Counted from the first letter of the stretch, positions 26,792 through 41,800 are shown. The stretch is DNA of 64,000 nucleotides from Sycobia sp. Sy_11 (GCA_018907035.1 JACCIC010000138.1:819001-883000); one strand, 5' to 3'. Numbers and translations: made by a program. The notes: generated by a model from the letters alone, not told the origin.

Positions 26792-28558
26792 GTCTTCTTT
26801 TAGCACGAGGGAGTCGTGCCGTTAGGCAACAGACCGTCGTTTCGGTAGCGAAAGTCCTTCCAACAATTACACGTGAAAATCGAGGGTGTAAGCTACAATC
26901 TCAGCTGTATATATTTCCAGACCATCGGTCGCAATGAGCTACGTATGTACACGGATAAGGAGTCCGCAACGCTTTGTGCAAAAGTTCCAAACGAAGCCCG
27001 CGCCCTCTCGACTCACAGCCGACGATTATATGTGACCCGTTTCGAAATCGCGCGCGTCCGCAAACGTCCGTGTTTCTCTCTCTCTCTCTCCATGTTTTTT
27101 TTGCGTTTTGTTTTGTTTGTTTTTTTTTCGTCTGGCCTACTTTCCTCCTCTTTTTTCCGCCCCGCCCCGATTAAGCGTGCCGTACTTTGCGCCGCACGGG
27201 AATAAATGAACTCCACCCCCCGATACACGTGTCAAATGGAGAGAAGGCGAGAGAGGAAAAAAAAATAATATGAACAAGCGAACGCGCGTTCGTTGAAATG
27301 CACGATGATAAAGGCGTAAATTGTTCTACCTCGGCACGTCTGGTTGATCGATGTCGTTGGGTATTTTTTTCTTCAATACTTTAATCCACTGGAAATCTTT
27401 CTTTGTTCATACGTATAATCATAATTTCTAAATTGCGTCTCCAAAGTACATTCATTCGTCGCGTAAAAAATTTGACGATGTAACATTTTTACTGTTCATT
27501 TGAGATTTAAAAAATTTCGTATAAATAATTATAATTTCGATATTTTATTACCTATCATAAGTCTTATCATTAATTGTAATAAATATTAATAACAATTATT
27601 GGATTATATAAAATCTACTTTAGGAACAATTATCATATATACTTGTAGTTTATTTATTATATCCACTACACGCATAATAAACCAAATATAATTTTTACAT
27701 AACTATGTATAGAAGACTAACGATACGAACGCGAAATTATTCTAATCGATATCGTGCCGATTAATTTTGACAATTATTAATACCCGATGAATGAGATTTT
27801 ACTAACGACACTACCATCTGAGAATCGATGAAACTCTGGAAGTGCCTCATTCTAAAATAATAAATTAGCCCCGTCGCACTCGTTGCTGTAAACCGACAAT
27901 TGAAATTAAATAGAGAGTCAAATGGGGGCCGTGGCGTTATTTGCCATTAACATAAAAACTTTTATGAAGCGAGACCGCGAAATAAACCGAGCCCGGAAAG
28001 GTACGCGCATCGCGATGTATTTAGCATGAAAAAAGAGAAAAGGCATAAAGAAACGTTATTAACCATCTCCGTATAATATTAAGTACATTCGCGAGTCGGT
28101 AATATTCCTCGCCTCTTCAAGTACGTGGGTGATTTGAAAAAATATAAAAAGTCCCTTAAAAATCTTGGATTTGATTAAAACAAAAAAAATAATTTTTTTT
28201 TGTTATTACCCAATATAACGTCGAATTAATTCCAATTTTTTAATTATACGCCTGTCCCGCAGAATGATATCGCTAGATTTTACAAATTTATGCGATTCAT
28301 ATGAGAAAAAAAAAATGAACAGCAACATGAAAAAGAAGGCGGAAAAAAGCCCCACGACGGCCACTGGAAATCCCGTAAATTTCAATACGATCGCCGGCGA
28401 TCCGATCCTTGCAGCCGACAGCCCGTCGAAGGCTGTCCCCCAGGAAACCGGGATCGATTGCGCCGAAAAAGAAAAACCAGCGGCGAAAAAACAAACAGAA
28501 AAAAATCCCCACGGCCATGGGAGCGGGGACTGGCGGCGCTACGGAGTATACGCAGCGA

Positions 28559-28607
<49 letters not shown>

Positions 28608-28725
28608 AGGAGCCACCGAGAGTGGATTAAAAGAGCAAAAGTTAAAGTGCAAAGAGAGCGCTCGATGTCTGTGCATGCAAGTATAGACACGAAAGTACGA
28701 TACGGGCCAACTACTCTGACTGGTG

Positions 28726-28774
<49 letters not shown>

Positions 28775-30294
28775 TCAGAATATATAACAAAAGCAACGAT
28801 ACCCGTGACTAACTTACCAGGAGACAGTATTATTCCAGAAAATTTCCCATGCAAACGTAGTTATAGGATTTCTCGATAACCCCTGACCTTGACTTTAACC
28901 ACCGAGGTCGATTTTAAAGGTTTATTTTCAATTTTAAATAATTTCTTTTTACATAAGAATTCTTATCCTTGATCTCGAATTTGTAAAGAGCGCAAAATTG
29001 TGTAGAATTAGATGGTACATTACACCTGCACTTTTTTATTTCGTATGCTCAGGAAGAGCTTTATTTCCTGCCCATTTTCATTAAAATGATCACAATAAAA
29101 TATGATCGGGAAAATGCGAAGCTAGGTTATCAAAACATGATTCACAAGAAGCCAAGTTACTCAAATCGGAATTATTTTTCACTGAACATTATGCCGTAAA
29201 AACATAAATCGCAATACATTTTAGATGCCAAAAATAAATAAAACAAGATGGACTTCTCCCAACCACAGGTAATTTAAAGAATTACACATATGCAACGCAT
29301 TACCTAAACGTGGAATTAACCAGTTTGCATTGCCAAAACGAAAGTTTATCTTCAAATGACCTTCCAAAATAACCTCGGGATCAAAGTCAGCGGTCAATTT
29401 GGACAAAATCGAACAAAGGACTCGGAAAGGTAGCTCTCGGTGAATTTAGCTATAACTTTGGATATAACTTCTTTGGAGCTTACGCTGACGAACAATTCTA
29501 ATGAACGCGATTGAGATCTGTGGAAAGTTTGTGCCGTATACGAGATTTCGTATGCGACCATTTTCCCTTGCTCGATCAAGCTAGTTAAACAATGAGAATT
29601 GAGCTTATTAATCGTATAATTGCTTTCACGTAAACACATTGAGAAGCGAGATGATGCATCAAAGTTTCGGTATTTCTCAGATGAATGAAACCAGTTCATT
29701 AGTCAATACTCAAATGGGGATAAAAAAATGGCCTTATCAAGCTAGGACGAGGTTAGAAGACAAGGTGAAAACGCGAGGATTAGCATATGTCCGTGCATCT
29801 AGGTACCTAAATCATCCCGAATGCACTCTCGCCTCTCGCTATGGATAGGCGAAAGCAATCCTATGACAATTAATAAGCTCGATTCTCGCATTGTTCGCGA
29901 ATTCGCTCTGCGAGCGCAATTGCTAACGGTGGCCTTCCGGAATGATCTGCGAGCTAAAGCCAGCCGTACAGAATTGACTCGTGCCGATGAGACACTTTTC
30001 ATCGGGGTGCTCGGAACTTACTCGGCTTATTCGCAAAGTTCTTGGGCAAATTTACCGAGGGCCATTTTTCAGAAGATCCGGGCTGTCAGGTGCCATTTTG
30101 CACGGGCGAACTATCGTCGCTAAATTAAGAGAGAAAAAAATCAACAATAAACAAACAGAACAAAAAAAAAAAAACTGCACTTAAGGGTGTATCGCTGCTC
30201 TCGCTACACCCCGATACATACCTGATGGTGCATACCATTATGTCTATCCACTTAATGCGCAACTAAAGCCACCCGCGCAATCGTCGCAACTTAC
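26518..30294 (-). other. Phlpp: Phlpp intron 2
   Basis: This intron of 3,777 bp separates the RA-like and PH domains. It starts GTAAGT at 30294 and ends TTTCCGCAG at 26518. It contains TA arrays at 26610-26650 and 28727-28773 and CT tracts at 26742-26787 and 28563-28605. There is a unique block of mixed composition at 27880-28120. Frames at 28264-28686 (+) and 29394-30123 (both strands) were examined and show no domain. Confidence 0.85.
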
Positions 30295-30448
30295 CCACGT
30301 GAAATCTCACGAGTCGCCTGAGCTCGGCGTCCAGTCCGAGGCGGGCGCGCCTCGTAGGCTCGCGATAGCCAAGCCCGAGGAGCAGCTGGTCCTGAAGCTC
30401 GAGCGGCCTCTCGCGCTGCGACAATCTACGGCCGGGCTCGGCGCCGTA
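30295..30448 (-). CDS. Phlpp: Phlpp coding exon 2: second half of RA-like domain
   Basis: This exon has 154 nt, enters in phase 0 after CTTACAG and leaves after one base of a codon at CGTGG|GTAAGT. It encodes residues 413-463 plus the first base of a glycine codon. The peptide starts YGAEPGRRLSQRERPL and ends LRRLVRFHV. Joined to exon 1 (ALYVQ) it gives a continuous RA-like domain. The ERPL-x(4)-D-x-L-x(2)-LG(Y/F)-x-(E/D)P-x-R pattern and the terminal (V/I)RF-(H/Y) match the region before the PH domain in vertebrate PHLPP1 and PHLPP2 as I know those sequences. This is the strongest diagnostic stretch in the window. Both splice sites are good and the phase fits exon 3 exactly. Confidence 0.92.
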
Positions 30449-30764
30449 CTGTAAGTCCGGCCCAGAGGCGGGTCGGGTCGCGTCCACAGCGGTCGGCCGT
30501 CGTCGTCGTCGCAGTCGTCCATCCAGAAGGCGGCGGGGCAGCAGGATCCGAAAACAAAAGAGGCAGGGGGTGGGGGCGAAAGTTATTACATTGCAAATGG
30601 TATATCGTAGCCGGAGGTCCGGCGACTTGTTCGAAAGAGCTTTCGAGGAGGGGTTGAGGGGAGTGGGAGAAGGGGTTTGATAAGATATTTAGCGGTGCGC
30701 CGCCGCGTGATTTAAATGCCACTCGTATGCAACTGCTGAGTCGGTGGCCAGTGCTAGTGTATAA

Positions 30765-30818
<54 letters not shown>

Positions 30819-32496
30819 AAAGTAGATAGGGCGTAGTGGGAAAGTTTGATCTTAAGGCTTTCTTTCTTTTCTTTCTTGGATCCCGAAATTACAATTCGTA
30901 TACGATGATATTTATTGCCGTTTTCAAAATTACCATAATGCTTTATAGAGTTGCTTTACAATTTGCAATTCTGGAAAGGAAGTAGACGATAAGTTTCACT
31001 ATGGCCATGGATTATATTATACGAATAAACCTGGCACGGTATACGTACATTGTACAGTATACATACAAGCGGAATCAAGTTAGTTTCACAAATTAGAATT
31101 AGTAGCTTATGCTGTTAATTTAACGCGCGAAACTTCGGAATGATTCAATTATTTTCATCAATTTGACAATTCGGACCTCGGCGCACTGGCTGAAATGCAC
31201 GAATTTTTATCGAGCATTGCTGAAATCATTTGTCTGACGAAGTTCACCTACAACGTGATAATATTAATGTTCTCGTTATAAGCGTCACATAGGAAACGAG
31301 TGAAATTCAGTGGGAAGTCAAAAATATTAATTTCACATTATACTAAAATGGTTACTCGTACGGTGCTTAAATGAAACTACGATTTTGTTGGTATTCTTGT
31401 TGTCATGGACATTTTATTCGTGAATGTGGTTTTCAGAAAAATGCGATTGTAGCCAATGCCGCTCACTTCTCGAGCGATATATATATATACTGTTTTACAT
31501 ATAAATAGGATCTTCATAGAATTAGGGGAGAGATTTTTAACATGAGTCAATTTACGATTTTTTATAGCTGTCTGTACTACGACATTTTTCATTTTCATAT
31601 TTTTAGTCAGCACGTCAAATTTCATAGAAATGGCTTGCTTTTTAGTTGCAAAACTAAGACTCCCCTTCCAGAAGTCAACAATCACTGACCTTGGAACCGT
31701 AAGTTTCTTATTTTCACTTATTTCACAAATAATTCCGCAGTTGTAACAGCGACTTATAATTTCGAAAAGAATGTCCAAACACAGTTTCGTAAAAATAGTA
31801 ACAGTTTTCGAATGGTCAGAAAATTTTTGACCACCAATTACTTCTTCTTTTTTTTTTTCTTTCATGCACTATTTATACACGCGCAGACGCCGCTGCTTCT
31901 CGATCTCGAGCATCCCTTTATAATACTGTACGGATGGACTCTCGCGGAGAGAGTGAGACGGAGGATGATGCGCGGGTGGCGAGAGATGGAGGGAGGGGAT
32001 GTTACAGACGTATTTGGTAACTCGCGCACGTACGACCGTTGGCGGCTTGCGTGCACCAGACAGGCCCGCGGGTGGGGTAGAGGGTGGGGCGGTAAATGGA
32101 AGAGACGGCAGGTGGGCGGGGACCTATAATGATATTTCAGCGCGGGGCATTCTCAAACAGTTCCGCGGGATTAAGTACCGAAGTTTCTCGCGCCCGCGCG
32201 CGACCCGTCATATTCACCCCCCCTCCCCCGCCCCTCGTCGTCCCCCTGTGAATTGTGCTCCCAGCGCGTGCGCCTGTACGCAGTAATGGAGGCGGCGACG
32301 CGACGACGCCCGACGAAGTCGGGGATCGCGACTCGCCTCGGCGCGCCCTGGGGTAAATTGACCCCGGGGTTTTGATTCCGTTGACGCCGGTTCACGGGCG
32401 CTTTCCCCGGTCGTTTGAAAGCTCTCGAAGCTACGCAATACACGGAGCCGCTGCTCTGTATTTTTTTAGCGGTTAGTGGGGCAACTGTTTCCCTTT

Positions 32497-32652
<156 letters not shown>

Positions 32653-33535
32653 GAACTATTAGATCATAATGCACATGACTCGCCTCCGTGTTTATGCAGC
32701 AAAAATTATATATCATTGTGAATACGGTAGGACACTGCCTCTGTACCGCGTGAAAAACATAATATTTATATCGGAGGCGGCGGGTAATATGGTATCGTAG
32801 GGTTGTTCGTAGTTTTTTTTCTTTTTTATGTTTCCAAGGGCTCTATAGAGGTACAATCGTGAAATTATTTACAGGGAGTTTTGTTGAATGATCAGTCGTG
32901 AAAGTGTAGGCGAGAACCACTCTTATTGATAAAAAATATACCTTGCAAACTCTAAATATGCAGGTCATTCGCTTTTGAAAATAAAAAATCATCCTAATTG
33001 AACGCCAAGTGCACATTTATATAGTTTTTTTCTTACTTCTCCCTGATTTATGAATAAAAATGAACAATTTTAGCGGCTGCTCTTTTTATTTATCTGACAT
33101 CCTTGATATAAACAATAGTATTTTATTTCGATTAAATTTAAACTAAATATATCTTACTATTGTTAAATTTAATAAATGGATTATTAATTCGATGAGATAA
33201 ATATACATTTCATTTGATTTAAAAATTTTTTTCTCTCATCGGTGTATCCTTTTACAAGCTTCCCCTCCCACGCCCCCGCACCGCCCATCGCTCCGTTAAC
33301 GGACTTTCAATAATTCGTTGACGGGGAACTTGTGGGTCTGTAATATAATTTTCCGAACTTTGATTAAGTTGGTCAAATGTCAAGGTAAGTTCGTAATTCC
33401 AAATCGAGGCATATTCGAATGGAATATTCTAATCAATCGAACATGTATTACATTTACAATTCCAATTCAGGCGGAATGCTGAGTTTCTCTACGCGTTAAA
33501 ATAAAAGTATCGATATAGCGCGGAGAGGGTTGAAG

Positions 33536-33536
<1 letters not shown>

Positions 33537-33602
<66 letters not shown>
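33537..33602. repeat. (TG)33 microsatellite
   Basis: 66 bp of pure TG, about 0.9 kb from the longer TG array at 32.6 kb and in the same orientation. Confidence 0.97.
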
Positions 33603-33605
<3 letters not shown>

Positions 33606-35595
33606 ACGGGTATAAATTATTTACATTGCAAAATATACATTTCGTGCGTTTGTGTACGATAAATCTAAATTTAAGATGAAATTTAGAAAGAGGAGCGCGT
33701 AATTTATACCGTAAAAACGGGTATAATGCAAAAACAAGGCAAATGCGGGAATTCGTGTGGCCGCGCGGTGTTAAGGGATTCGACTAAATTACGGTTATAT
33801 TTATATATATCGTTATTTCGAACCCGTAAAATTTTGTAATTCTAATGCAAATGAGCGCTAGATTTATGCGCGTTTTGAAAAAAAAAAGAACAAAAACAAA
33901 AACTAAATGAATAAATTAACTAAAAACCACAATCGTAAACGGCAATAAATGAAAAATAGGGAAAAGAATTTTCTAGATTTACGTGTTTAGTAGATTTTTT
34001 GTTTAGTAACCTTACAATATTGAAACCCCAAGCCCAACGGTGAATAATTGAACAGTGACCGTTCTTATATAGAGCCCAAAAAGATCGCGATGTGATTCTA
34101 ATTTAAAATTTATTAATCACTAATAAAAAAAACTAATACTCTATGAGTATTATTAATATTATAGCTACTTTGATAACTAATGAGAAAATTACTTTTTTAG
34201 TTAATTACATTGTTAATGAGGATAGAATGTTTTCACGAATGAAACATACATCGAGTTTACTTATTTCACACGAATCATTGTTACTGTAACTAAACATTGC
34301 AATTTACAGGAACATGCATTTTATTTGTGCTATCTACGAATATATTGTTATATAATAAAATTTTCACAGTAATAAATTATCGAACAAGTGCAAGGAATAA
34401 GCTTTTGATCGGTGTGAATCAAACAGCGACAAACTTAAATCATATCGGAGCATAACATTGAATTCTATATCTTCAAGTATGACGTAAATACTACTTAATG
34501 TAATTGTAAACAATAGTACATTACAAAGTTTCACCGATTTTCGGCTCAAACTCAATCAATGTTCCATAATTCGCTGGCAATTCATATCGCGTTCGCTTAT
34601 TCTAGCTTTAGATACTAAGCTCGCTGGATTGTCTTAATAAATCCTTTGAATATTATTTTCACGGAGTAATTGTTATATCGAAAACGATAATAAAAATTGC
34701 TCCGACACGATACTTATTTATACCTATTATATAAACGCGCTTTCAAATTTGCTAGTACACGAAACGAGGGCTTCGATTCTTGGACCCGTTCCTTAATCCC
34801 ATGATTTGTTATTCGTTTTTCTTGTCTCTACGTACGAGCTCCCTATTTCAAAATTTCCAAAGAAAAGTTTTTTTTTCATAAATTGTTAGAAGTTGAAAAA
34901 TCGTAATTTACAGGAATTAAAAAAAAAATCTGAAAAAACACCCCGCACCACTGATAAAATAATTTGCCATTTTATTTATTTCTTAAAAAACAGCACCAAG
35001 TCCCATGGAATTGAGCTTGGCAAATGGTATTGGCAAAATATGCTACAGTTCTTTTTTTTCTGAGTTCTAAAAACTTGCAAAAAAATTTTTTTTGATGCAG
35101 TTTAAAATAGGGAGTTATACGGACGAACGGACGGCAACTTGTGCGACCGGTCGCACATGTAATAATTATAGCTGACCTTTTTTCAACGGTACGCGTCAAG
35201 CCCAATCCTCCAGAAGTTAGCTGGCCATGATGTTTGCTCGGGAAGCGGTAATATATTTTTGTTTTTTAACTTATAATTAACGGCGAATCATTGGTCTGAC
35301 ATGCGATTAAGATGAAAGTTGGCAATCCCAATTCGGGAAAAGTTCCATACGATTCGGAGAAATCAATTTTTCTACTTGGTGTCTTTTTGATTATTTTTTT
35401 GCTCTTTCCAGCACTTCGTAACTGTAACTATACGTATATAACTTTCATGTAATTTGCCAAGAATCTAAAACACAGTTCTGTCTCTTCATTTAGTTAAACT
35501 CCCAACGTAAAAGCGCGACTTTTCTCAGCATTTTTGCACATAAATACCGACAAAGTTTTCATTCAATAAATATATAGGCCCCAAATTTTACGACG

Positions 35596-35598
<3 letters not shown>

Positions 35599-35637
<39 letters not shown>

Positions 35638-35786
35638 CGGCGAATAAATAACGCGGGCACGAGAGCACAGAAGCCCGAACCATAGCGAATAAACATCGTT
35701 AGTAAATCCGAAATATAAATGTCGCGGACAAGTAAAACGAGAGCGGGTCCGTCGTTCGCGCCGGCGCGCTCTAATTATTCGAACGG

Positions 35787-35839
<53 letters not shown>

Positions 35840-35993
35840 CAAGTCATGGGGGAAACTCAGAGGGGGGCGTACAGGCGAATCTTCCTATCCCCGTACCGCC
35901 TTTTATATGCACGAAAATACACGCGAAATTCGGCCGAGAACGGGGGCGGGAGAAAATGCGACTAAGAGAAATCCGCTTCCGTTCCTTTCTCCG

Positions 35994-36033
<40 letters not shown>

Positions 36034-36177
36034 CATAGAAAAGCTTTTTTGCCCCGTGCCGGAATCGGCGGGTAGGGTCGAGAGGGATGGGGAGGGGGAG
36101 AGAGAGATAGCGTAATGAAGAGCCGGCGTGTAATTAAAATCCCTCAGCTGAGGGGCTGAAATGCTCGCGATGCTCGC

Positions 36178-36218
<41 letters not shown>
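35599..36218. repeat. Cluster of four (TA)n arrays within 620 bp
   Basis: Arrays at 35599-35636, 35790-35839, 35999-36028 and 36180-36218 are separated by about 150-160 bp of CG-richer unique sequence each time. The regular spacing is noted under findings. Confidence 0.95.
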
Positions 36219-36223
<5 letters not shown>

Positions 36224-36430
36224 CGCGAACAGAAGGATTTGTAGCGCGCGCGCGTATAATGCGATTACAACGTTCGTTTTTTCAATCGATCCACCTCACC
36301 CACCCCTTCTCCCTTTTATATCTTCTTCATCGTGTTCCCTTAAGTCGACGCAAAACGCGCGCGCCATTATATGCTAGATACGAGCTCTGCCGCGTCTTTC
36401 TAGACGGCCCGCGGACTTGAAGTGTCCCAT

Positions 36431-37054
36431 CTTCTTAGGAACTCGATAAAACAGCATTGAAAAAGAAACAATCGTTTGTGACTATGCATTTCAAAGCAGA
36501 TAAACAATTAAAAAGATCTATAGGTCTTGCACCAGATAATTTTAAAGTAAATCATTCGTAATTACAGATGTTGCATTCCACGGATTGAATTGTTCTTTCC
36601 TGAATTTTTTAAAAAGAAAAGTTAAATCATAGGTGATGTCGTACATATACCGGCGTTACAGAAATGACGGATCGAGACGCTTTTTGTCCATCCGTCAAAT
36701 GCGACAGAAGCTCCCTCATCGCACCCCCCTCTCACCGCCCCTTCACGCCTCGTTTTAATTAGCGAACACACCCAGTCGCATTTTTCGCAGTCTCAAGCTG
36801 ACACGCGCCGCACAGACGCGCGCATAAACACATTATACATCTATGTAGAGACTCGACTCTGAACAGCGTCAAAGTTTTGAAAGCTCGCTTAATGATTATT
36901 ACGGGCGTATACTTGCTGGATAATAACTTGGCAGGGCGCGCAAGCGAGGAGGGGACGTTTAAGCCCTCGTGCTGCAGTTTCCATATTACTTGCAAAACTT
37001 ATTAATTATCGAGAATTAAGGCTGCTGAAAAATTATGGAGCATATATATGTATG

Positions 37055-37110
<56 letters not shown>

Positions 37111-37628
37111 AGTCAACGTGTTTGGAAACGATTGTAATTAGCATTTATAAGTATCAATCATATCCCTAGTGGAATTCTGACAATTTTGGTAGGCTGAAAA
37201 GTCTTTAGTTATTTTTATATGAATGAATAAACCGTTACATTCCGTAGAAGACGAAAAGTTCATTTTGTGCGACGTTATAATTTTACGGAAAAAATATTGC
37301 CCAAGGCTCGGTATTATAAAGCAACGGCATTAAGAAAGTATAAGAATCTTATTGTTTTAAAACAAGGTACGTCTCGCGCGCGCTCGGGCTACTGCTGCAC
37401 ACGAAAGTATAATCCATTATCGTGATTTTTGTTATTAATAATATTATTATTCCCCTTACATGAGCCGCTTTCTGCTCACATCGGGGCGAAAATCTAGATT
37501 AACGCATTTACCGCAAGGTTAGAGGATTTATGCAAATCGAATGAATTTAAATAGAAGCATTTTAATAACTGCAAATTCAGCGACGTCCTCCCGCTGATGC
37601 AGTTTATGTATGTGTGTATATACATATC

Positions 37629-37678
<50 letters not shown>

Positions 37679-38035
37679 GATGTATGCATATTCGTCTGTA
37701 CAGGAAGCAGAACGAATTGTATATATGTAGAAGTAAACGAAGTCCCCCCCCCCCCGCTAGAAACGTGGAAATATTATTTACAAGTTGTTCCGTCGAAGTA
37801 AAAATATGCATGCTGAGCAAAACGCTACTGTTTGTTTTGAACGACGATATGTATACGTATACATATAAAAATACATAATATATGTACGTACGCACGCACA
37901 CACACACACACGCACACACATATATAAATTCTAAATTTACATATTTTCATACAAATTTATTACAAACGTGTGCGTTTCGAAATTTGTTCCGTTCCCAGAT
38001 GTAAACGGAATGTCACTAAAAATATTTCTTTTATT

Positions 38036-38085
<50 letters not shown>

Positions 38086-38822
38086 CTATGTATGTATGTA
38101 TGCTTGTTCGAATACATAAAATATTAGTTTTGATGAAAAAAACAAGAAGAAAACCAACAGAAGGAAAAACCGATATGTGCGCGGACGTATAACGATCGAG
38201 ACAAATTGAATGTCACGCCTGGGAATAAAAGTCTGCAAAAAAAAAAAATATTACAAATTGACATTTTAAATTTCGATGAAGCATATAATATTATACTCTT
38301 CGAATTGAAAGTTTCACAATTATTATGAAGTTTGGCTAAATTTTTTATAAAAATTCATCTAGATATAATTCACAGAAATACAATTGTTATGCAAGTATAG
38401 GATTCAGTACGATGAATTTCACGAATACAATGCTTATATCAAACGGCTTATATCATTCCGTGCCACCTCGAAAGAGAAGGATATAAGCATATTTTGCCAT
38501 TTATGCTTCGATCAAAAATTGGCCCGAGAACAGAATGTACATAAAAAGAAGGAGCAATATGAAAATAGTCAGTAGCAACATTATTCCACCGTTCTAATTT
38601 AACTTAAATTAAACTTTTACGATCGTACCGTACGCCGCGTATAACAACGATATTCTCGAGGCATCGGGAGCCGAGAGAGGCAGAGCGACGGCTGGTGGTG
38701 GAGGGGGGGGGGTGACAGGTGGTTAAAGCAAAAGTCGCGAGAACAAAGTAGAAAAAAAAACGGAGAAAGTTTATATAGACGGACAGGTCGAAACTTTATA
38801 ATATTCCGCGGAGGAGTACGAA

Positions 38823-38881
<59 letters not shown>

Positions 38882-41800
38882 CTCAATGTTGAATTAAAAG
38901 CTCGGCGGGTGGAGCGCGCGCGAAAGGAATACTTTTTTTCTTCTTCGAGATTTAGTTCGCGACTGATGAAACTTGGTCTGATATCTTCGTTATATAGAAT
39001 GGGGAGCTCTTGACCGATTCGAACGGTTCAAACCACGGAAATCCAAAGATTTTTCGTCGTCTTTTTATATAATGGCGATGCTTGGCTCGCTGTTAAAAAA
39101 TTGACGGAGCAAAAAAAAAATGCCCACCGAGAGTGGGAATTAACGATTTTCGCGGAGAGCGTTATTTCAGTATGTAGTTTTTTCGTTAATGCTATTTAGC
39201 GAAAAATTTGATCTTTTTGGATAGAGCTCTGTGGAAAGGGAAACTTTTTATTATAGGAAGAATAGCAAAGATTATAGTTTTCGAACATTTTAATAATTAT
39301 ATTATCGTTATATCCTCTTCAAAGTTTTATGGAAAGAATAAAATTGAAAAAATTATTATTAAGTAAGTAAAACCAATCAGAACAATCTGCTTTATTGTTT
39401 AGAATTAACAAGGATAACTATCGTGTAAGGACAATTCGTTTACATTGTGTTTCCTTATATTGGGATATTATCCTGTGAATTTTGTACAATTTTTTCTAAT
39501 TTTCTTTTTTCTTCTTCATCAAAGCGTCAAACAGGACAGAGATCATATCAATTATTAACGTCGCCCGGGAAAATTATTTCTTCATCATAGGATACTGAAG
39601 TTCTCAGCAAGAGGAATTCATAAATTGAATTTCTCCCATTTCCGCTTGGCATTCTCGTTATTTCTCAAAAAGCAATTTTTGCCCCATAAAAAGAACGGGC
39701 GAAAATATCGTTTTTTCCCTCAAAACCGCGGATTGCAAGAAATTAAGAAATTAAGAAAGGACAGTTGGAAATTCTCACCGAGGTTAATACGGTCCTTTCC
39801 CACTACCTTCGTACACAATTCGTACACATTCGTAAAAATGCTTCGTACACATTCGTTGGCCCGTCGCCCGGAGTGTAAACAATGCGTCGAACGACGCTTA
39901 ATGAATTCAGCGGCATAATTTTCATTTTTTATTTTTCTTTTTTTTTATTCCTTCGCGACCGGACCTGGTTTCCCCGGTAATGCGCGCGCTCTGCACTTTT
40001 CGCAAACGAGAGGGGCGAGAGGGGGAGGAGGCGCGTACTAAAGCACGCGCTCGATAATAGCCTTATAATTTTTGCCCATCGTAACGGACGAATTAAATTA
40101 CAAGTATAAGATTAAAAGAAAGGGCGGGGAGGGGGGGCAGGGGACGACCACGAGTAGCCGATGCCGGCCGAGAGCTCGTCGTTCGCGCTTGTTTAAACTG
40201 CGCTTTAATTTTTTTGCACTGTTTTATCGTTTGTTTGTTGTTTTTTTTTTTATCTTAATGCGGCGTAATAACCTGCAATTGCGGGGCTCGCTTTACGCCG
40301 AGGGAGTCGGCCGAACGGAATTATTTATCAAGCGCCGCACGCGTATTATACGGCAATTTTCCCATCTCCGTGAACGCTTGCATTTTCACTTTTCGCCGAA
40401 TATAACAGATAGTTACTGAGTTTTTCGTGTACTTTTGAGAGAAAATTCATTCGGCGCAATTACGATACATATATTTTTTTTTATTATTTATTTATGATCT
40501 TTTAGCGAATGCTCCGACTATGATAATAAGTTATAAAATACCAACATATCTAATATACGTGTAATTTGTATAGGGCGTGATGGATTTGATTTCCATTATA
40601 TAATAATAATCATTGATATCGAAGCTTTTAGAAGGCAGCACACCCGACATATTTTTCTTCGTGGAAGACACTTATATACAAATTTCCATTATAAACTCTA
40701 ATTTTATTCATTACGTGATCAGTATATGTAGACATTAAAATAGATTATATTAAAACTTTTTTGGAATCATGTATCATTAATTCGCTATAAATAATGTCAC
40801 CGGATTTAAAATATATTTTAGAGATTTTTTTTTTTTAATACATTTTTACAATTTTTGGTGATTGTAATTTGTTGAGTTTTAAAAGCAATTTAAACTAACC
40901 GCAATATACGTAATAAAAAATTATACTATATATGTATTTTTTTTTTAAATCTCGAATTGAATTAAATATTATTAGATCAGTGCAGTACAGATATAAGTAT
41001 CTACAATGCATTATTAATGATGATAATAGAGGATAAAAGACTACTAATGAAAAAAAAGTTATTATCATGTATGAAGCAAAGAAGATAATATATAAATTAT
41101 ATACAAACACTTTTATGATAAAGAAATTTTATCATTTTGTTTTTAGTATATGTACAAAAGAATAATAAAAAAATGAAAATATTAATGATTAATATAAAAT
41201 TTCTTAAATGAACTTTATCAATTATTATTCAATTTTCTGACATTTCCGTTTCTTTGGTCGCATTAAAAAGAAAAAGATAAATTTATTGTATTTTCCATTT
41301 TATCAGGATTATTTTAGGAAATACGTATTTATTCCTCTATCGTTTAAATATTTTCTTCGAAAAAGCGCAAGAACCAATGAATTTGTTGATTAAAATCAGT
41401 ACGCTACAGAGGCATTGCAGTAATCCGACTTCCAGGTCCACGAAATGACCTATATTGTTTAGGTCACTGATTCGTAATCGAAATGTGTTCCATTTTTGGA
41501 CAAAAATAGTCATGTTTTGGGAACACAAAAAATGGCCTTCCGATCGATAAATAATTATAATCTCAGCACTTTCTATCTTAATACGTAGATTTTATAGCAG
41601 ACGGATTTAAAGAGTAGATGGCAAGGGAACATCGTGAAGTTGTCACGTTCTGCTAGTCAGTGTAATTTAAAGCTAATCTAGTTGTTGATGGAATAAGGAA
41701 TCAGATTATATAGATTTTTATTTTTATCCATTTTTTTTCTTCAAACAAAAGGGAGATGAAATTTGACTATAAATAAATAACTAAATAAATACTTTGTATC

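Noticed and set aside
28264..28686. Plus-strand frame of 140 codons directly after an acceptor-like CCCGCAG
   Set aside because: The sequence is lysine-rich and ends in a translated CT tract (SLSLSL). There is no domain and no supporting exon on the plus strand nearby.
29394..30123. Overlapping frames of about 100 codons on both strands
   Set aside because: No domain, no consistent splice structure, and the two strands are equally open. They lie within Phlpp intron 2.
39010..39040. GATTCGAACGGTTCAAACC, tRNA-like string
   Set aside because: No cloverleaf could be built from the flanking bases.
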